From CBDCWT01 sp965223305 (GTDB lineage Bacteria > Planctomycetota > Planctomycetia > Pirellulales > Pirellulaceae), in NCBI GenBank assembly GCA_965223305.1, contig CBDCWT010000042.1, positions 110,172 through 174,171 on the forward strand: a stretch of 64,000 nt of DNA. The letters run 5' to 3'. How positions within the stretch are numbered: position 1 is the first letter of the stretch; each line of letters begins with the position of its first letter. A program made the translations under genes and the position numbers. The notes below the pieces were generated by a model. The model had not been told where the DNA came from and did no database searches. It was given only the letters and a program-made list of their open reading frames with translations. Positions 8,294-17,483 of this stretch are shown here, one piece after another.

Positions 8294-9655
8294 AATCAGC
8301 CGCTGGGCGTTAGCCCACGGTTCTCACCAAACCGGCTGCTAACGCATTCCGGCTGATTTGTTTGACCGTGGAACGCGGTTAGACTTCGATATCACGGCTA
8401 TCGCACAGGGCGCCTACACGGTCGGCAACGTCACGCGGAGCGTGACGTCTACGTAGCCATCACGCTCCGCGTGATGAGGCATCGCATATAGCGTAAATTC
8501 TAAGATGGTCCGCGATACAAGATCAGCCGCTGGGCGTTAGCCCACGACCAAACCGGCTGCTAACGCATTCCGGCTGATTTGTTGGACCGTGGAGCGCGGT
8601 TAGACTTCGATATCACGGCTATCGCACAGGGCGCCTACACGGTCGGCAACGTCACGCGGAGCGTGACGTCTACGTAGCCATCACGCTCCGCGTGATGAGG
8701 CATCGCATATAGCGTAAATTCTAAGATGGTCCGCGATACAAGATCAGCCGCTGAGCGTTAGCCCACGACCAAACCGGATGCTAACGCATTCCGGCTGATT
8801 TGTTTGACCGTGGAACGCGGTTAGACTTCGATATCACGGCTATCGCACAGGACGCCTAAACGGTCGGCAACGTCACGCGGAGCGTGACGTCTACGTAGCC
8901 ATCACGCTCCGCGTGATGAGGCAGCGCATATAGCGTAAATTCTAAGATGGTCCGCGATACAAGATCAGCCGCTGAGCGTTAGCCCACGACCAAACCGGAT
9001 GCTAACGCATTCCGGCTGATTTGTTTGACCGTGGAACGCGGTTAGACTTCGATATCACGTCGATCGCACAGGACGCCTAAACGGTCGGCAACGTCACGCG
9101 GAGCGTGACGTCTACGTAGCCATCACGCTCCGCGTGATGAGGCATGGCAGGTAGCGTAAATTCTAAGATGGTCCGCGATACAAGATCAGCCGCTGAGCGT
9201 TAGCCCACGACCAAACCGGCTGCTAACGCATTCCGGCTGATTTGTTGGACCGTGGAGCGCGGTTAGACTTCGATATCACGGCTATCGCACAGGACGCCTA
9301 CACGGTCGGCAACGTCACGCGGAGCGTGACGTCTACGTAGCCATCACGCTCCGCGTGATGAGGCAGCGCATATAGCGTAAATTCTAAGATGGTCCGCGAT
9401 ACAAGATCAGCCGCTGAGCGTTAGCCCACGACCAAACCGGATGCTAACGCATTCCGGCTGATTTGTTTGACCGTGGAACGCGGTTAGCTTCGATATCACG
9501 GCTATCGCACAGGACGCCTAAACGGTCGGCAACGTCACGCGGAGCGTGACGTCTACGTAGCCATCACGCTCCGCGTGATGAGGCATGGCAGGTAGCGTAA
9601 ATTCTAAGATGGCCCGCGATACAAGATCAGCCGCTGGGCGTTAGCCCACGGTTGC
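8294..9655 (-). repeat. Tandem repeat array, six units of about 221 bp plus a partial unit
   Basis: Unit starts are at 8294, 8521, 8742, 8963, 9184 and 9405, with a partial seventh at 9625. Periods are 227, 221, 221, 221, 221 and 220. The unit is the reverse complement of the core of the array at 500-1440: the 'AAATCAGCCG ... GCGTTAGC' inverted repeat followed by GTCACGCGGAGCGTGAC and ATCACGCTCCGCGTGAT hairpins. It lacks the 'ATCCTGT' module present in the first array. Units differ by scattered substitutions, so the array is not a pure assembly duplication. There are no variable spacers, so it is not CRISPR. Confidence 0.93.
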
Positions 9656-9679
9656 CACCGCAAACAGCGTCCGATCTAT

Positions 9680-9715
9680 TTCGGCTCGGCAGGAGCCTCG
9701 CCCTCCCGAGCGTCG
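9680..9715 (-). repeat. Inverted copy of the GGGAGGGCGAGGCTCC element
   Basis: Reads TCGGCTCGGCAGGAGCC followed by TCGCCCTCCC, the reverse complement of the element at 384-430. It sits just outside the 8294-9655 array, mirroring the order on the other side of the sulfur block. Confidence 0.6.
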
Positions 9716-9757
9716 CCTGTCTTCTGTTGTTATGGAGGCTCCGCCCGGATCAGGCGT

Positions 9758-11599
9758 TCACTCTGCCCTCGGCTGACGGCTGGCCAAACGGTGCTCGTCG
9801 CTACGACCAACCAGCAGCACGTGCTGATTCTTTAAGAAATACGGGACGTGGGCCAACACTTGGAAATCATCCGGCAGCAAGCTGCGGAGGCGATCGTGGT
9901 GCTCGTCGGTCGTGATGATGACCCAGTTCTCTTCGGCGGCGCGAATGTCTCGGATACCCAAGGGAGGTTTCGGCTTCCAGCGTCCGGCAACCTCAACCCA
10001 ACCGCCCAGCCACTCGGCAGCACCACTCGCAGCCAACTCGGTGATCGGCCGGTCTCCATAGAAAACCCAGGTCGGTTCCAGCAGACCGAAGGAGGCCAAC
10101 TGAATCGGCGGCGCGCCTGGCTCTTCGATCGCTGCCAGCAACTGCGGGATCTGCTGTTGCCGCGAGACGCGCTGAGCAACCATTCCAAAAGCAAGCGTCG
10201 TGAGCAGCACGGCCGAGCCAGCGAAGACGCTCACCGCCGCCCGCTGGAGCCCGCGCTCCATCAGGAACCACGCCAGCAGCCCCCCGAGCAGCGGGATCAA
10301 TCCGATCGCACCTAACCACTCTTCGCCTGGCACAAACCGATGCGCCGCTATCGGCAGTCCGATGACCAGCGCCAGCCCAATCAGTGCCAACACACCGAGT
10401 GCTAGCCGGCGCCAGTGAGCGGATCCAATCGCCTTTTTCCGCGTCCAGTGAAAAGCGAAAGAGCCTGTGATCAGGGCCAGGCCGGGATAGCAAGGCGTCA
10501 CATAGCTAGGCAACTTCGTCTTCGCCAACGAGAACAACATCACGTACACACCAACCCAGCATGCGGCCAGTAGATACCCGGGGCGCCAACTATCACCTCG
10601 CCGCATTCGCACTACAAGATCGACCAGCACCGGCAGCGCCAAGACCGACCAGGGAAAAAAACCAACCAAGATGGCGCCTGGATAGAACAGGATGCCACCG
10701 TCGTGTCCCTCCATAGGCTGCAGCGCGCGGCCAAAGTTGTGATCCATGAAGAAGCCGCGCAAGAACTCGCCATCGGTCCTCATGCCAACCCAGATGTACC
10801 AGGGAGCGGCAACGACTAAAGTGACGAGCAGGGCTGTACAGGGGCGCATTGCCCAACAGGTGCGCAGAAAGTGTCCCGGCGCAAAGGCCCGCAGCAACAC
10901 GGGCAGCTGGATACCGGCTGTTGACGTCGACGAGGCCGCCGGAAGTCGCACGATCAGCAGAAACATCCCGATCACCGACATCGGCAAGACGAGCCCGACG
11001 GGCCCTTTGGCGAGCACGCCTAAGGCCATCGCCGCGTACATCCCGACCACAACAGCATGACTGCTCGGAAACCAGATGCCAGCGACACGTAGTTGAGTGG
11101 GTGCAACCGGCTCTGCTTCGATGGCCCGCCTAGCCTTGAAAGTACCGTGCACATAGATGGCAATAGACAGCGTTGACAAGAAGATCACCACCGAATCGGG
11201 TGTCGCAGCTCGACCTGCGACGCCGAACAGCAAGCTGCTGGCGACGGCGATCCCGGCCCACAGCCCGGCGTTCGGATGGAACAACCTACGGCCGATGCTA
11301 TAGGTACAGAGCGCCGTTCCCACCGCCAGCGTGGCGGACCAAAAACGGGCCGCAAACTCCCCGACTCCGAAAGTCGCGTAGGCGACCATCATCAACCAAT
11401 ACAACAGCACAGGTTTGTGCGCGCGCAGCTCGCCGTTGAAGACAGGTGTGACCCAATCGCCGCGCTGCTGCATCTCGCGGGCACATCCGGCGTTGCGTGG
11501 TTCGTCGCGGTCCCACAACAGCGGCCCACCCAGGTTGGAGAACATCACCAGGCCGGCCAGGCAGGCAACCACCGCCGCCTGCTGTAGCGATTGAACCAT
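9758..11599 (-). CDS. ArnT-like glycosyltransferase (GT-C/PMT family)
   Basis: An integral-membrane protein of 613 residues. The ATG at 11599 is preferred over a TTG at 11617 because a purine-rich AAAGGAAG lies about 5 bases upstream of it. The N-terminus shows the GT-C signature in the first periplasmic loop: WDRDEPRNAGCAREM with its acidic pair, then GDWVTPVFNG and HKPVLLYW. About ten further hydrophobic helices and a soluble C-terminal part follow. Family members move a sugar from a polyprenyl phosphate carrier to lipid A or proteins on the outer face of the inner membrane. The acceptor is unknown here. No lipid-carrier synthesis gene is adjacent. Confidence 0.87.
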   Translation of the reverse strand: MVQSLQQAAVVACLAGLVMFSNLGGPLLWDRDEPRNAGCAREMQQRGDWVTPVFNGELRAHKPVLLYWLMMVAYATFGVGEFAARFWSATLAVGTALCTYSIGRRLFHPNAGLWAGIAVASSLLFGVAGRAATPDSVVIFLSTLSIAIYVHGTFKARRAIEAEPVAPTQLRVAGIWFPSSHAVVVGMYAAMALGVLAKGPVGLVLPMSVIGMFLLIVRLPAASSTSTAGIQLPVLLRAFAPGHFLRTCWAMRPCTALLVTLVVAAPWYIWVGMRTDGEFLRGFFMDHNFGRALQPMEGHDGGILFYPGAILVGFFPWSVLALPVLVDLVVRMRRGDSWRPGYLLAACWVGVYVMLFSLAKTKLPSYVTPCYPGLALITGSFAFHWTRKKAIGSAHWRRLALGVLALIGLALVIGLPIAAHRFVPGEEWLGAIGLIPLLGGLLAWFLMERGLQRAAVSVFAGSAVLLTTLAFGMVAQRVSRQQQIPQLLAAIEEPGAPPIQLASFGLLEPTWVFYGDRPITELAASGAAEWLGGWVEVAGRWKPKPPLGIRDIRAAEENWVIITTDEHHDRLRSLLPDDFQVLAHVPYFLKNQHVLLVGRSDEHRLASRQPRAE

Positions 11600-11816
11600 C
11601 GGGCTTCCTTTCCTCAATCAGACTTGGCAGGAGTCTAGGATCGGGGGCCGTCTGGGACAACAGCATTGTGAGTTGCCCTACGTCCCAGAGATCGCATAAT
11701 CGCCATCATCCGCACGGCTGGGCCCCCTCGGCAGCGCCCGCATTTGGGCAATTCTTGACGTATATTTTCGCAGATGTTACGAAACTTGCCCCGCATGGGA
11801 GGCGTCCAGATCGGCG
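11600..11816. other. Intergenic region, no recognised feature
   Basis: This gap between the divergent glycosyltransferase and a short open frame presumably contains promoters for both sides. The stretch around 11755-11775 (TTGACG then TATATTTTCG) has a -35-like hexamer, but its spacing to a good -10 is too short to assign. Confidence 0.3.
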
Positions 11817-11963
11817 ATGATGCATCAATTTTTTAAGCTGGGAAACGAGCTGCAACGCTCTATCGGTCACCTCGATCGAGAACACTGGATAGGGATCTCA
11901 GTCGCCGCCTTGATCGTCGGGATCTTCTTCCTAAAGGGTTTTGGCTCACGCACCAGTTACTAG
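11817..11963 (+). CDS. Possible 48-residue single-span membrane protein
   Basis: A short open frame with ATG ATG start and TAG stop. Residues about 24-42 are hydrophobic (WIGISVAALIVGIFFLKGF), preceded by a charged amphipathic part, so the product would be a small inner-membrane protein with a single helix. GGGAGG lies about 15 bases upstream, rather far for a ribosome site. It is 53 bp before, and co-directional with, a diguanylate cyclase. No homologue is recognised. The frame may simply be a chance open stretch. Confidence 0.4.
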   Translation: MMHQFFKLGNELQRSIGHLDREHWIGISVAALIVGIFFLKGFGSRTSY

Positions 11964-12016
11964 ATCCCCGATGACCGGGAAAACCCAAACCCGCTGAGAA
12001 GGGAATTGGTTGCAAA

Positions 12017-12988
12017 ATGACCGGCAGCGAATTAGTCATCTGGGCGCCGGCCCTGGCATTTCTGCTGGCCGTGGTGGCTTGTGTCGCCTACCTGCTGGGG
12101 CGCCGCAACAGACAAGCACCACCCCAAGAAGACTCGCTCTGGCGGGAGCTGAAGCAGGCCAAAGATGCCTTGCAAGAGCTCGAAGGCATCTCCCGAGACG
12201 TCCGCCGCATGCTGGCCACCCACCAGTCGAGCGTGCTCCAATTCAAAGAACGGATGACGTCGATCAGCCAAGATTCGGGCCGCTCGAGCTGTGGCGATCT
12301 GGCCGAGGAAGCACAACGCATGCTGGGGCCGACCATGCGGTTGTCTACAGAGATCGCGCAAGCCTACGACGAGATCCGGCAGCATGCGAAGTTGCTAGCA
12401 AGCTTCACCGACGTCCGCACCGATCCGCTCACCGGATTGAGCAATCGCCGGGCGATGGAGGAGAACCTCCAAACGATGTTTGCCATGAAGGAGCGCTATA
12501 ACACAGAGTTCTCGGTGGCCATCGTCGACATCGACCAATTCAAGCGGTTGAACGACGAGCATGGCCATTTGTTCGGCGATCGCATCTTACAGCAAGTCGC
12601 TGATTCTCTCGATAAGGCCGTGCGGGAGACGGACAGCATCGCCCGCTTCGGTGGCGAAGAGTTCGTGATCACCATGCCGCAAGTGGACCTGGCCGGAAGC
12701 TGCCTGTTTGCAGAACGGTTTCGGCAGCAATCCTGCAGCGACTTGCCGGTAACGGTGTCGATCGGTGTCACCGTGGCGCTACCAGACGACTCGATCCAAA
12801 CACTGATGACGCGTGCCGACGCAGCGCTCTACAGCGCAAAGTCGTCCGGCCGCAACCGTGTCTATCGGCACACCGGTCAAAAAATAGAACTCGTCCGGCA
12901 GCTCTATCCCCGCCGTCCTGCCGGACGGCCCCGCTTGCCTGGCAATCGCACGTCCAGTTCGATCGAGTTAGTAACGGGCGTACGTTAA
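12017..12988 (+). CDS. Membrane-anchored diguanylate cyclase (GGDEF domain)
   Basis: A 323-residue protein. A hydrophobic segment at residues 5-28 anchors it, a helical coiled-coil-like linker spans about 38-130, and a GGDEF domain covers about 131-290. The active-site loop is GGEEF at 212-216, a functional variant. An RxxD product-inhibition site (RETD, 203-206) lies exactly five residues before it, so active synthesis of c-di-GMP with feedback control is expected. Metal-binding aspartates are in the VDIDQFK stretch (170-176). No sensory domain is present, so the signal may act through the linker or partners. The gene ends tail-to-tail with the TPR gene, overlapping by 4 bases. Confidence 0.9.
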   Translation: MTGSELVIWAPALAFLLAVVACVAYLLGRRNRQAPPQEDSLWRELKQAKDALQELEGISRDVRRMLATHQSSVLQFKERMTSISQDSGRSSCGDLAEEAQRMLGPTMRLSTEIAQAYDEIRQHAKLLASFTDVRTDPLTGLSNRRAMEENLQTMFAMKERYNTEFSVAIVDIDQFKRLNDEHGHLFGDRILQQVADSLDKAVRETDSIARFGGEEFVITMPQVDLAGSCLFAERFRQQSCSDLPVTVSIGVTVALPDDSIQTLMTRADAALYSAKSSGRNRVYRHTGQKIELVRQLYPRRPAGRPRLPGNRTSSSIELVTGVR

Positions 12989-13869
12989 AAGAGCGAAGTG
13001 CCGGGCTCGTGGCCTAGCTCCCGGACACGCTCGCAATCGACCTCGGCCGCTGCTTCGTCGCCCAACGCGGCCAGCACGAGCGATCTATGATAGCGAATCA
13101 CTGCTACGCTCTCTGCGCGGTCGGCCAGCATCAACCGGCCCAGGCGTGGATCCCGTACTCCGACTTGCTCGCCGCTGATTTGTTTCAAGAACTCGGCATG
13201 CTCCGCTTCCACCATCTCGACAGCCAGGTCTAGATCCTCGCGCGCCTGTTCGTTTTCACCGCGCAGATATTGAATGAAGCCGCGCGTATCGAGCAGCGCT
13301 GCGCTGGGCTCCAGTAATTCGATCGACTCGTTGACTTCCTCGAGTGCCTGGTCCAAGTCGGAATTAGCCAAAGCGCGGGCATAGGCCACCTCATTGAGCA
13401 AGTAACCCCGGCCGAACCCCCAGCGGCGCTGAGCCAGCTCGAGCCGCTTCAAGGAGTTCGGTATGGCCTCCTCGAATCGCCCCAAGTGCTGTAGCACCAA
13501 ACCGTGCAGCCTCAGGGCCGCGGGCAGTTCCGGTGCCAACTCGAGGGCCCGCTCGCAATCCGCCAGCGCCCGAGCAAAGTCGCCGTCCCGCCTAGCATAT
13601 TCGGCGCGACCCAGCAGCAGATGAGCGCGGTCGGGAAACAGCTCCAGCGCGCGGTCGAGGCTTCGTACGGCGCCGGCGGAATCGCCGTCCAACCACTTTT
13701 CGCGCGCCGCGGCCTCATGCCAGCGGGCCACCTCGCCAGGAAACCAAGCGTACACCAACGGCAGCAGTAGCAAGCTGACGAACAAGCAGATGATCAATAG
13801 CCCCGCGAGGGATGTCTTCCTCTCTGGCGGCGGGTCAGCCTTCAACTGGGCATCATAGACCTCACTCAT
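12985..13869 (-). CDS. Membrane-anchored TPR protein
   Basis: A protein of 294 residues starting at ATG 13869, preceded by a GGAGG ribosome site 5 bases upstream (a frame from 13911 is less likely). A short charged N-terminus is followed by one membrane helix (about 20-45). Several tetratricopeptide repeats follow, recognisable by the A-L-x-L-x-P spacing, for example ALELFPDRA, ALELAPELP and SIELLEPSA. TPRs are protein-interaction scaffolds. The partner is unknown. The 3' end overlaps the convergent GGDEF gene. Confidence 0.8.
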   Translation of the reverse strand: MSEVYDAQLKADPPPERKTSLAGLLIICLFVSLLLLPLVYAWFPGEVARWHEAAAREKWLDGDSAGAVRSLDRALELFPDRAHLLLGRAEYARRDGDFARALADCERALELAPELPAALRLHGLVLQHLGRFEEAIPNSLKRLELAQRRWGFGRGYLLNEVAYARALANSDLDQALEEVNESIELLEPSAALLDTRGFIQYLRGENEQAREDLDLAVEMVEAEHAEFLKQISGEQVGVRDPRLGRLMLADRAESVAVIRYHRSLVLAALGDEAAAEVDCERVRELGHEPGTSLF

Positions 13870-13960
13870 CTCGCCTCCACCGAGGTGCCGAGGGTTCGAC
13901 GTTGTGGGCACAGTCGGTGAGCACCGAGTTCATCTCGTGTGGTCGCGCTAGCGCTAGCGG

Positions 13961-14284
13961 TCACCATCCCATAACCATGTTGGACTCGATCACCTTGCGG
14001 GCACTCTCCAAGTCGGTTCCCGTCTCGTGCATATACAGCCGGATGGCATGAACTTTGTCACCGGAGGACTTCGAGAGACAGTCGCGAGCAACGCTGCAGG
14101 GATCCGAATCGCCCGTCAAACCTAAGGCTCCCTTGGAAATCACCCAGGTGTCGCGAGGTCTTTTGGTCATGCGAATCACTGCGTCGGCGGGATAGGCTTC
14201 GTTGACAACCGACTGGGCTGCCTGCTCGTCGTCCGCCCAGGTAATGATGATGTGCGCGTCTGTTTCCACTTCGAATAGGGGCAT
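13961..14284 (-). CDS. Small protein with ribosomal L7/L12 C-terminal-like motif
   Basis: A 107-residue protein with a good ribosome site (AAGGAG about 8 bases before ATG at 14284). Residues about 78-101 (VHAIRLYMHETG then LESARKVIES) match the pattern of the L7/L12 C-terminal domain, I/V-x-x-I-R-x-x-x-E-x-T-G-x-x-L-x-x-A-x-x-x-x-E. That domain in L7/L12 contacts translation factors, and isolated copies occur in small bacterial proteins of unknown function. The N-terminal half is not recognised. It lies between the TPR gene and a PQQ propeller gene on the same strand. Confidence 0.65.
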   Translation of the reverse strand: MPLFEVETDAHIIITWADDEQAAQSVVNEAYPADAVIRMTKRPRDTWVISKGALGLTGDSDPCSVARDCLSKSSGDKVHAIRLYMHETGTDLESARKVIESNMVMGW

Positions 14285-14440
14285 CGAAGACTCCTTACAT
14301 GTAAGGACAACACCGGTTTGTAGAAGTCAGGATAGGACGCGATGTGGTCCGCTGTCCAGCCCTTTACCCACGCCCGGCGCTCGGCGTGCCGCTGCTGTCA
14401 CGGCGATGATCTTCCTAGTTCGCCGGGCCCATTCACGGCA

Positions 14441-15766
14441 TCAAGGCTTCGCCAGCGAGACGCATACAAGCTCCTTATCGTTGCGGGCATACAGGCACCG
14501 ATTTGCGAATGCCGGGTGGCTCCACACAACGTCGCGGCCGAAGGACTCGTTGGTCGGCTCCAGCACCCGAAAACGGTCCAGTTCCTCATATCCCGATGGG
14601 GAAAGGTGAGCTAAAATTAGCTCACCCTGGTCGTTGAACAGGAAATACCGATCCTGGTGTTTGACGATGAACACCGTTCCATAGCTAGCTCGTTTCCCGG
14701 AAATCGCCGCGTAGCTCTCCCACAACCGCTTGCCCGTTTCCAGCTGGACGGCACATAGTTCGCCCTTCTGTCCGCCAACCCCGTAAATCACACCCTGGTC
14801 GATCATCGGGGTCGAGTGCGAACAGGCGACGCCGCGCCGTGCCGTTCCGCGCCAAACGACCTCTGCCGCCGGAGACGACTCGGCCAGACGCAGCAAGACG
14901 GACTGATTGCCAACACCGCTCGCGAACAAGTGCCGATCAGCCAAACGTGGTGCGGCAATAGCCATCCCATAGGCTGGCTGGAACGGCTCGGACCAGTACA
15001 ACTGCCCCGAACGCGGGTCGAGGGAGTTGATCGACTCGGTATGCCAGATGAGAAGTTGTTTCCGGCCGTCCAGCTCGATCATGGTCGGCGGACAGTAACC
15101 GGGCTCGCTGGCCGACAGCGCTCTCCAGATCTCCTCTCCCGTCCGGGTATCGAAGGCAACCGCCACGCTGTTGACTCCGCCGACAAGGCAAAACAACCGT
15201 TCCTCATCAACTAGCGGGTGGCCGCAGAACCCCCAGATCGGGACCTCGACTTTGTATTCCTTCGCAAGCTGTTTCCGCCACAGTGGCTCGCCGCTGGCGG
15301 CGTCCAGACAGAGCAGGTCACCATGGGCGCCAAGCGTGTAGACCCGGCCGCCGTGGACTGTGGGGGTGGCGCGGGGCCCCGCGGCGTAGGACAGATTGTA
15401 GGACGCTGCGTACTCCTCCTTCCAAATCAGCTCACCCGTCTGGGCATCCAAACAAAGAACCCGTTCCATTCCGCGGAGTCTGTTGCGAGCGTCAGGGCTG
15501 TTGGCCAAAGTGCCTGCCTCGTGGACAAAGTCGGTCAAGTAGACTTTTCCGTTGGCCACCGCGGGGCCAGAGTAACCCAGCGCGACCGGTACGCGCCACC
15601 TGACCGTCAGACCGTTCGTCGGAAAACGATCGACTATCCCCTCCTCGCGCCAGATTCCATCCCGCTGCGGACCCATCCACTGCGGCCAGTCTTCCGCTGT
15701 TGTCGTGCTGAAAGAACAAAGCAGCAGCCAGCAAACCGCAAGCATACGAACAAGAATGAGCCTCAT
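14441..15766 (-). CDS. Exported PQQ-like beta-propeller protein
   Basis: A protein of 441 residues. The ATG at 15766 is chosen because it starts a clear signal peptide (RLILVRMLAVCWLLLCSF, cleavage near TTTAEDW) and has GGAG upstream; the open frame continues 72 codons further 5' without such features. The mature part opens with DWPQWMGPQRDGIW, typical of planctomycete outer-membrane PQQ-like propellers, then shows repeats of the type LDAxTGExxWK (CLDAQTGELIWK, CLDAASGEPLWR, FDTRTGEEIWR, LDPRSGQLYWS, VQLETGKRLWES). The family forms eight-bladed propellers. No PQQ-enzyme catalytic residues were identified, so a scaffold or sensing role outside the cytoplasm is likely. Confidence 0.85.
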   Translation of the reverse strand: MRLILVRMLAVCWLLLCSFSTTTAEDWPQWMGPQRDGIWREEGIVDRFPTNGLTVRWRVPVALGYSGPAVANGKVYLTDFVHEAGTLANSPDARNRLRGMERVLCLDAQTGELIWKEEYAASYNLSYAAGPRATPTVHGGRVYTLGAHGDLLCLDAASGEPLWRKQLAKEYKVEVPIWGFCGHPLVDEERLFCLVGGVNSVAVAFDTRTGEEIWRALSASEPGYCPPTMIELDGRKQLLIWHTESINSLDPRSGQLYWSEPFQPAYGMAIAAPRLADRHLFASGVGNQSVLLRLAESSPAAEVVWRGTARRGVACSHSTPMIDQGVIYGVGGQKGELCAVQLETGKRLWESYAAISGKRASYGTVFIVKHQDRYFLFNDQGELILAHLSPSGYEELDRFRVLEPTNESFGRDVVWSHPAFANRCLYARNDKELVCVSLAKP

Positions 15767-15992
15767 GGTTTTCTCCGTATCGGGTGCCGGCGGCATTATA
15801 ACAACTGTGTTGTCGGTTGAGTGGAAGTCTAGAGAGTTCGTGGCGGAAGTAAAACTTGTATCGGTTCGGCGGCCTGATTGAAGCGCACCGTGGCGAACAC
15901 TATCATGTCCGTTTGTCCCCGCGGTGCAGCCTTCTGCGCCGTTTTTTTTCTGGGTCTCCATCATCCGAGTTTTGTTCACCACAGGCTAGTTC

Positions 15993-17429
15993 GTGTCAGA
16001 ATATACCCTCCTTACGGGCTCAACTGGGTTGTTGGGCCGCTACCTGTTGCGAGATCTGCTCAGCTCCGGCCAGCGCGTGGCTGCCGTCGTTAGACCTTCC
16101 AAGGCAGGCAGCGGTCGCGAACGCGTCGACGCGATCCTCCGTGGTTGGGAAGAGGAAGATGGATCGCTCCTGCCACGGCCGGTCTGTCTCGAAGGCGATG
16201 TGTCGCGGCCGGGGCTCGGACTGGACAGCGGGGGGCGAGCCTGGGTCTCGGAGCACTGCCGGTCAGTGATCCACAGTGCTGCTGTCCTGACGTTCGACAA
16301 CAACGATGCGAACGGTGAACCGTGGCACACCAATGTGGGCGGTACAAAACACGTGCTGGAGCTCTGCGAAGCCACCAATACGCGGCAGCTGCACTATGTT
16401 TCCACCGCCTACGTGTGCGGACTTCGAGAGGGTTTGGTCCTCGAGAGCGAGCTCGACTGCGGCCAGGAGTTTCGAAACGCCTACGAAAAAAGCAAGCTGG
16501 CAGCCGAAAAGCTCGTGCGCAGTGCCCGGTGTCTAGATCGGCTGACCGTTTATCGTCCGGCAGTGATCGCTGGAGACTCGGTGACTGGCTACACCAATAC
16601 CTACCACGGGCTCTACTTGTACCTCAAATTGATGTCGGTGCTGGTTTGGAATACCAAGGCTGGCCCTGATGGTGTCCGTTACACGCCGGTCCGTTTGCAG
16701 ATGACCGGTGACGAGCCGAGGAACATCGTTCCTGTGGATTGGGTGGCGGCGGTCATCGGCCACCTCTTCCGCAGTCCGTCGGCCCACGGCCACACCTTCC
16801 ATCTCACACCAGCCCAGCCGATCACCCCGCGCGAGATCATTGAAGCGGGCTACACTTATTTTAACTCACGCGGAGTCGAGTTCTGCGGGTCCGCGGGGAC
16901 GGATGAGCGGATCAGTTCGATGGACCAGCTGGCGCACGACAACATGGGCATTTACAAAGCTTACGAGGTCAGCGATCCACAGTTCGATGCATCGAACTTG
17001 CAAAAGTTCGCTCCCGACATGCCCTGCCCTACACTGGACGAACCGATGCTGCATCGGTTCTGGAAATATGGCGAGTGGGACAACTGGGGCAAACGAAAGG
17101 AACAAGCTGGTGAGCTGAAGGTCGACGCGGCAGCGATTCTGCACGACCTCGGCGGTCGACTGAACGGAAGCCAGCGGTTCGCCACGGCGATTGGGCTCGA
17201 TGTGGTGGGACCGGGTGGCGGCCAGTGGAGTTTGTCGCCGAATCGCGACGGCTTGCTGACGCTCGAGATGGGGATCCGTGGCCGCGGCACACCAGTAGTG
17301 AGACTCTCCGCCAGCGATCTGCGTGAGCGTGTTGGCAACGCTGATGACGACTTTCTGGAATGGTTGCAGGCGATGGCCACACCACAAACGGACCGAGTGC
17401 GGCGAGCAAGTCTGCAGAACGCGCAATAG
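15993..17429 (+). CDS. NAD(P)-dependent thioester-reductase/epimerase-like SDR protein
   Basis: A 478-residue protein with a GTG start. The N-terminal Rossmann motif TGSTGLLG (8-15) binds NAD(P); VIHSAA and the YEKSK motif (Tyr-x3-Lys) complete the extended-SDR active site. Overall it looks like the thioester-reductase (TR/MupV-like) subfamily, which releases carrier-protein-bound acyl chains as aldehydes or alcohols. The C-terminal 110 residues after the SDR domain are unassigned. The next gene, 54 bp away, encodes a phosphopantetheinyl transferase, which supports work on a carrier-protein substrate. No polyketide synthase, acyl carrier protein or NRPS module is in the window. Confidence 0.75.
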   Translation: MSEYTLLTGSTGLLGRYLLRDLLSSGQRVAAVVRPSKAGSGRERVDAILRGWEEEDGSLLPRPVCLEGDVSRPGLGLDSGGRAWVSEHCRSVIHSAAVLTFDNNDANGEPWHTNVGGTKHVLELCEATNTRQLHYVSTAYVCGLREGLVLESELDCGQEFRNAYEKSKLAAEKLVRSARCLDRLTVYRPAVIAGDSVTGYTNTYHGLYLYLKLMSVLVWNTKAGPDGVRYTPVRLQMTGDEPRNIVPVDWVAAVIGHLFRSPSAHGHTFHLTPAQPITPREIIEAGYTYFNSRGVEFCGSAGTDERISSMDQLAHDNMGIYKAYEVSDPQFDASNLQKFAPDMPCPTLDEPMLHRFWKYGEWDNWGKRKEQAGELKVDAAAILHDLGGRLNGSQRFATAIGLDVVGPGGGQWSLSPNRDGLLTLEMGIRGRGTPVVRLSASDLRERVGNADDDFLEWLQAMATPQTDRVRRASLQNAQ

Positions 17430-17483
17430 AACGCGGAGACGCAGTGTGAATCAACGCACGATTCAGCCCGCAGCGGCGAGACG

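Noticed and set aside
8294..9655. CRISPR array
   Set aside because: Units are 221 bp and contiguous, with no unique spacers of constant length and no cas genes.
384..9715. Composite transposon carrying the sulfur genes
   Set aside because: No transposase or integrase and no target duplication was found. The arrays are also similar to scattered single copies elsewhere (23080-23550, 53030-53110).
15767..15992. A longer N-terminus for the PQQ propeller (up to 15982) overlapping the SDR gene promoter
   Set aside because: The added 72 residues are low-complexity and precede a standard signal peptide and ribosome site.
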